A stretch of DNA of 11,628 bases from contig LT636252.1 of assembly GCA_900128565.1 (NCBI GenBank), forward strand, positions 1 to 11,628. Reading direction: 5' to 3'. The notes beneath the pieces were generated by a model. That model saw only the letters and a list, made by a program, of their open reading frames with translations, searched no databases and was not told the origin of the DNA. This DNA comes from Stramenopiles sp. TOSAG23-6. Its lineage: Eukaryota > Sar. This document shows, one piece after another, positions 9,367-11,628 of this stretch. The position numbers were made by a program, and so were the translations under genes. The stretch's first letter is position 1; each line of letters begins with the position of its first letter.

Positions 9367-11628
9367 ATGCAAGACGGTGATAATGTGTCGAAATCAAATC
9401 ATCCCAGCGACAGTTGTTTGTTGCAATCTATAGATGCTTGTCTGCGCCTTGTTTCGTCTGGTACTAAAGAAAAAAGCAGTCATCAGTCTTTAGATTCAAA
9501 GCAGAAGATCTTGAGAGATTTATTCCAATCACTACAAGACTCCATCTCTCGAACTGCTGTAACAAATGATTATGGAGTAATGAGTTCAGTACCTCGCATA
9601 TTAACCGTAATTATGGAAGACGAAACACTCTGTGCATTATCCCTCGATTCTGGCGCTTTGGTGTCCTGTCTACTTCAATTTGTTACACTTCGAATACCGC
9701 AAGAACGCACGAACGATGGAGTAAAGGTGAAGTCCGTTAATGTACCTCGTCATCAACTAGTTGAACGAGGGCGCACTTGGGCATTATCAGTTCTCAAAAC
9801 ATTGCTTTCGTCTGAAAGAAGTACACAAAAACATCATCGCGAGTTGATACAGAGGCCAGAATTTCCAGTTGGTGTTCAGCCTTTATTCGATTCTGTCTTT
9901 ATTCAGAATGCTGTACACGCTTTAGTTGGTCAAATTGAGTATTTAAGACAAGAAACAGATACAATTGAAGCTGTGAAAGCTTTTCAACTAATCGTAAACG
10001 AATCAATTCCAATTCTGAGGTTAAGTTTCCATGTTCGTTTTCATCATGAATTTCCATTTTTTTTTACTATAAAAATTTTGTACCTAACGATTTTTTTTTT
10101 TTCGGTAAAAAAAAAAAAAAAAACATTTTTTACAAAACATATTCGAACGTACGAAAGGAATATATGGGAAAGTATATCAACTTTAATAGACACTATATTT
10201 CTATGGCATCCGAACCCTAACCCTAGAGATAAGAATGTACCTATTACAAAAAGTTGGCTTTCTGATGACATTTTTTGTATTTATTTATATTTATCGTGTA
10301 TGTTTTATTTTTTTTCAAATTCGATTTTTTTTCGTACGCAATTTTGTACCTAACGATTTTTTTTTTGAAATATTTTTACAAAATACATTGTCTTGGTTTC
10401 AACTTGGAATCTTATTATCTTTGGCATCAATTCAACGTTTTTCAGATAAAGTTTTGAATCATTTAACACATAGAGTGTTAAAGTATCACCAACAAGTAAA
10501 GCAGTTGCAAGAAAGTCCATGCACGTTTTCATCATTCATTTCAATTTATATTTTATAATTATTTTTATACGAAATGTTGTACCTAACGATTTTTTTTCTA
10601 AAATATTATTTCACTTTACTTGGAACCGCATTGAATCAAAGCGAGTTCGTGAAGCACTATTTCATGATTCTACAAGTAGTAGTAGTAGTAGTAGTAGTAG
10701 TAGCAGCAGTGGCAATACCACTGAGAAAAATCAAAATCCAGAAAAAGATGAAAAATCAAATAGCAATTTTCATATAGGAATGAATATGGCTACAGAATCT
10801 GAGTCTGTTGATATAGAAGCATTAATACTACAAACTATTGAGCATAGTGCCCATGGCTGGGAGCATATCACACCTTCATTACTTCAATTAGCGGTACGAC
10901 TTTTAGATATGACTGCGAAAACGTCGAGCTTTTCTATCAAGCAAAGATCAAAAACATCAAATATAATATTGCCAGTTGATGTCCTCAATCGAACGAATTC
11001 AATGAATCACAAGAGTATAGATGCAAAAGAACTTGCGGTTTGTACTGGGTTTCGCATATTATTTTCTTTGATTCGCGTTCAAAAAGTTGTACGTTCTAGC
11101 ATTCTCGAACATATATTGACACGTGTCATGTCACGAGCACCAACAGTTCGTCAATATATCGCATTACTAAAAGCTATTGCATTAGATACACCAATACTAT
11201 TACTACCATTTTCTCAAAGAGTGAAAGAAAGTTTAGAATATTGTCCTTTACTTCCCTCCAGCGTTGCGAGTTTGCTGATTATTGCAGTTGAACCTGTTGT
11301 TTGCCTTCGTCCGGACCTTCGTGATTATACAGCAGTTATATTACGTAAAGCAATGTTTAAAAGAGACCCAGGTGCTCGTATTGTTGCAGTGGAAGGAATG
11401 ATACGTCTTCTTGTACAATTAGAAAATCAAAGAAATTCAAATGAAATGGAACGAAAAGCAGCGCAATTACGGTTTTGGTGTCAAATCTCTGGTTTATTCC
11501 GCCGGGTCCTTGGTCAACAATATAGTGTTAGAGAATCACTATATACTGGTTTAGTACAGGTATATGAAAAAATCCCAGCTGTACGCCATGAAATTTTATC
11601 TTTATTGTTACCGCATGTTCAAAATTAT
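9367..11628 (+). CDS. FANCI: FANCI orthologue (Fanconi anaemia group I), 5' part, four visible exons
   Basis: Exons are 9367-10032, 10141-10297, 10389-10520 and 10610 to beyond the window edge; 658 residues are visible. FANCI pairs with FANCD2; the heterodimer is monoubiquitinated, clamps DNA and directs interstrand crosslink repair. The protein is Leu-rich and helical, as expected for the FANCI solenoid. Family matches I recognise include LLSLASIQRFSDKVLNHL in exon 3, HSAHGWEHIT, RDYTAVILRKAMF with AVEGMIRLL, and FRRVLGQQYSVRESLYTG followed by LSLLLPH in exon 4, in the same order as animal FANCI. A poly-Ser run interrupts the start of exon 4. The monoubiquitination site lies further on, probably near or beyond the edge, and was not identified. 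Start chosen as the first ATG of the open frame. All three introns are copies of the shared element with AT-type 3' ends. Exon 3/4 junction is the least certain. Confidence 0.88.
10033..10140 (+). repeat. Introner-like intron copy F1 (FANCI intron 1), GT...AT
   Basis: Exon TTCCAT is followed by GTTCGTTTTCATCATG; TACCTAAC is at 10081-10088; the intron ends AAAACAT before ATTCGAACG. Flanks CATGTTCG (5') and CATATTCG (3') match at 7 of 8 positions, like an aged target-site duplication. No AG occurs from 10033 to 10155. The length, 108 bp, is divisible by three and has no in-frame stop. The palindrome has decayed. Confidence 0.75.
10298..10388 (+). repeat. Introner-like intron copy F2 (FANCI intron 2), GT...AT
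   Basis: It starts GTATGTTTTATTTTTTTTC after exon ATCGT, has the palindrome variant TTCGTACGCA, then TACCTAAC at 10347-10354, and ends AAATACAT before TGTCTTGG. This join reads through into the conserved FANCI segment of exon 3. No AG exists from 10298 to 10443. Length 91 bp, phase 1. Confidence 0.8.
10521..10609 (+). repeat. Introner-like intron copy F3 (FANCI intron 3), GC...AT, 3' end uncertain
   Basis: It starts GCACGTTTTCATCATTC, the only GC start, and carries a decayed palindrome (TATACGAAA) and TACCTAAC at 10580-10587. The downstream frame requires a junction near ATATTAT/TTCAC (10609) or ATAT (10606), while homology to other copies suggests an end nearer 10616-10619. No AG occurs from 10521 to 10639. 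About 89 bp, phase 1. Confidence 0.6.
10675..10710 (+). repeat. AGT/AGC microsatellite encoding a 12-Ser run in FANCI
   Basis: Nine AGT codons, then AGC, AGC, AGT, lie immediately after the exon 4 start region. The tract is followed by polar Asn/Glu/Lys-rich residues, so it sits in a likely disordered loop between helices. It is in frame and probably length-variable. Confidence 0.9.

Noticed and set aside
10213-10226. Telomere-like CCCTAACCCTA string
   Set aside because: Only about one and a half repeats, and it lies inside FANCI exon 2 encoding NPNP; chance coding sequence.

Overview
This is a eukaryotic nuclear window, AT-rich and gene-dense. It most resembles a unicellular eukaryote, plausibly a stramenopile or another alga, but that is inference. 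The basis is short intergenic spacers, two intronless genes beside intron-bearing ones, plant/protist-like versions of conserved regulators, and DUF4116 repeats, a family known mainly from protists. The standard genetic code fits. Five isolated Ns at 220-239 point to a draft assembly.

Layout: (1) 1-1051, minus, the 5' part of a multi-pass membrane protein with an RKxxH motif, running off the left edge. (2) 1421-4036, plus, a WEE1-family kinase in five exons, divergent from gene 1. (3) 4306-5685, minus, an intronless MYST histone acetyltransferase, tail-to-tail with the kinase. (4) 6132-8720, plus, an intronless, probably secreted protein joining DUF4116 repeats, an endonuclease/exonuclease/phosphatase-fold domain and a PARP-like ADP-ribosyltransferase domain, divergent from the MYST gene. 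(5) 9367 to the right edge, plus, a FANCI orthologue missing its 3' part. WEE1 (mitotic entry), MYST (chromatin and damage response) and FANCI (crosslink repair) share a genome-maintenance theme, but this may be chance.

The standout is the introns. All ten (nine complete, one cut by the window edge) are copies of one element of about 90-116 bp, always in the sense orientation of the host gene, and I see no copy outside genes. A typical copy starts GTATG or GTACG, then has T-rich sequence, usually a TTCGTACGAA palindrome, a TACCTAAC branch-point-like motif, a T tract and a GAAATATTTTT block. This looks like an introner-like element family.

Reading frame and protein conservation place the 3' end of most copies at AT (usually CAT), not AG. 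Five copies contain no AG at all from their 5' end until well past the required junction. Direct repeats of up to 12 bp flank some copies and look like target-site duplications. The window therefore appears to hold a transposon-like intron family with GT...AT termini; transcript data would decide this.
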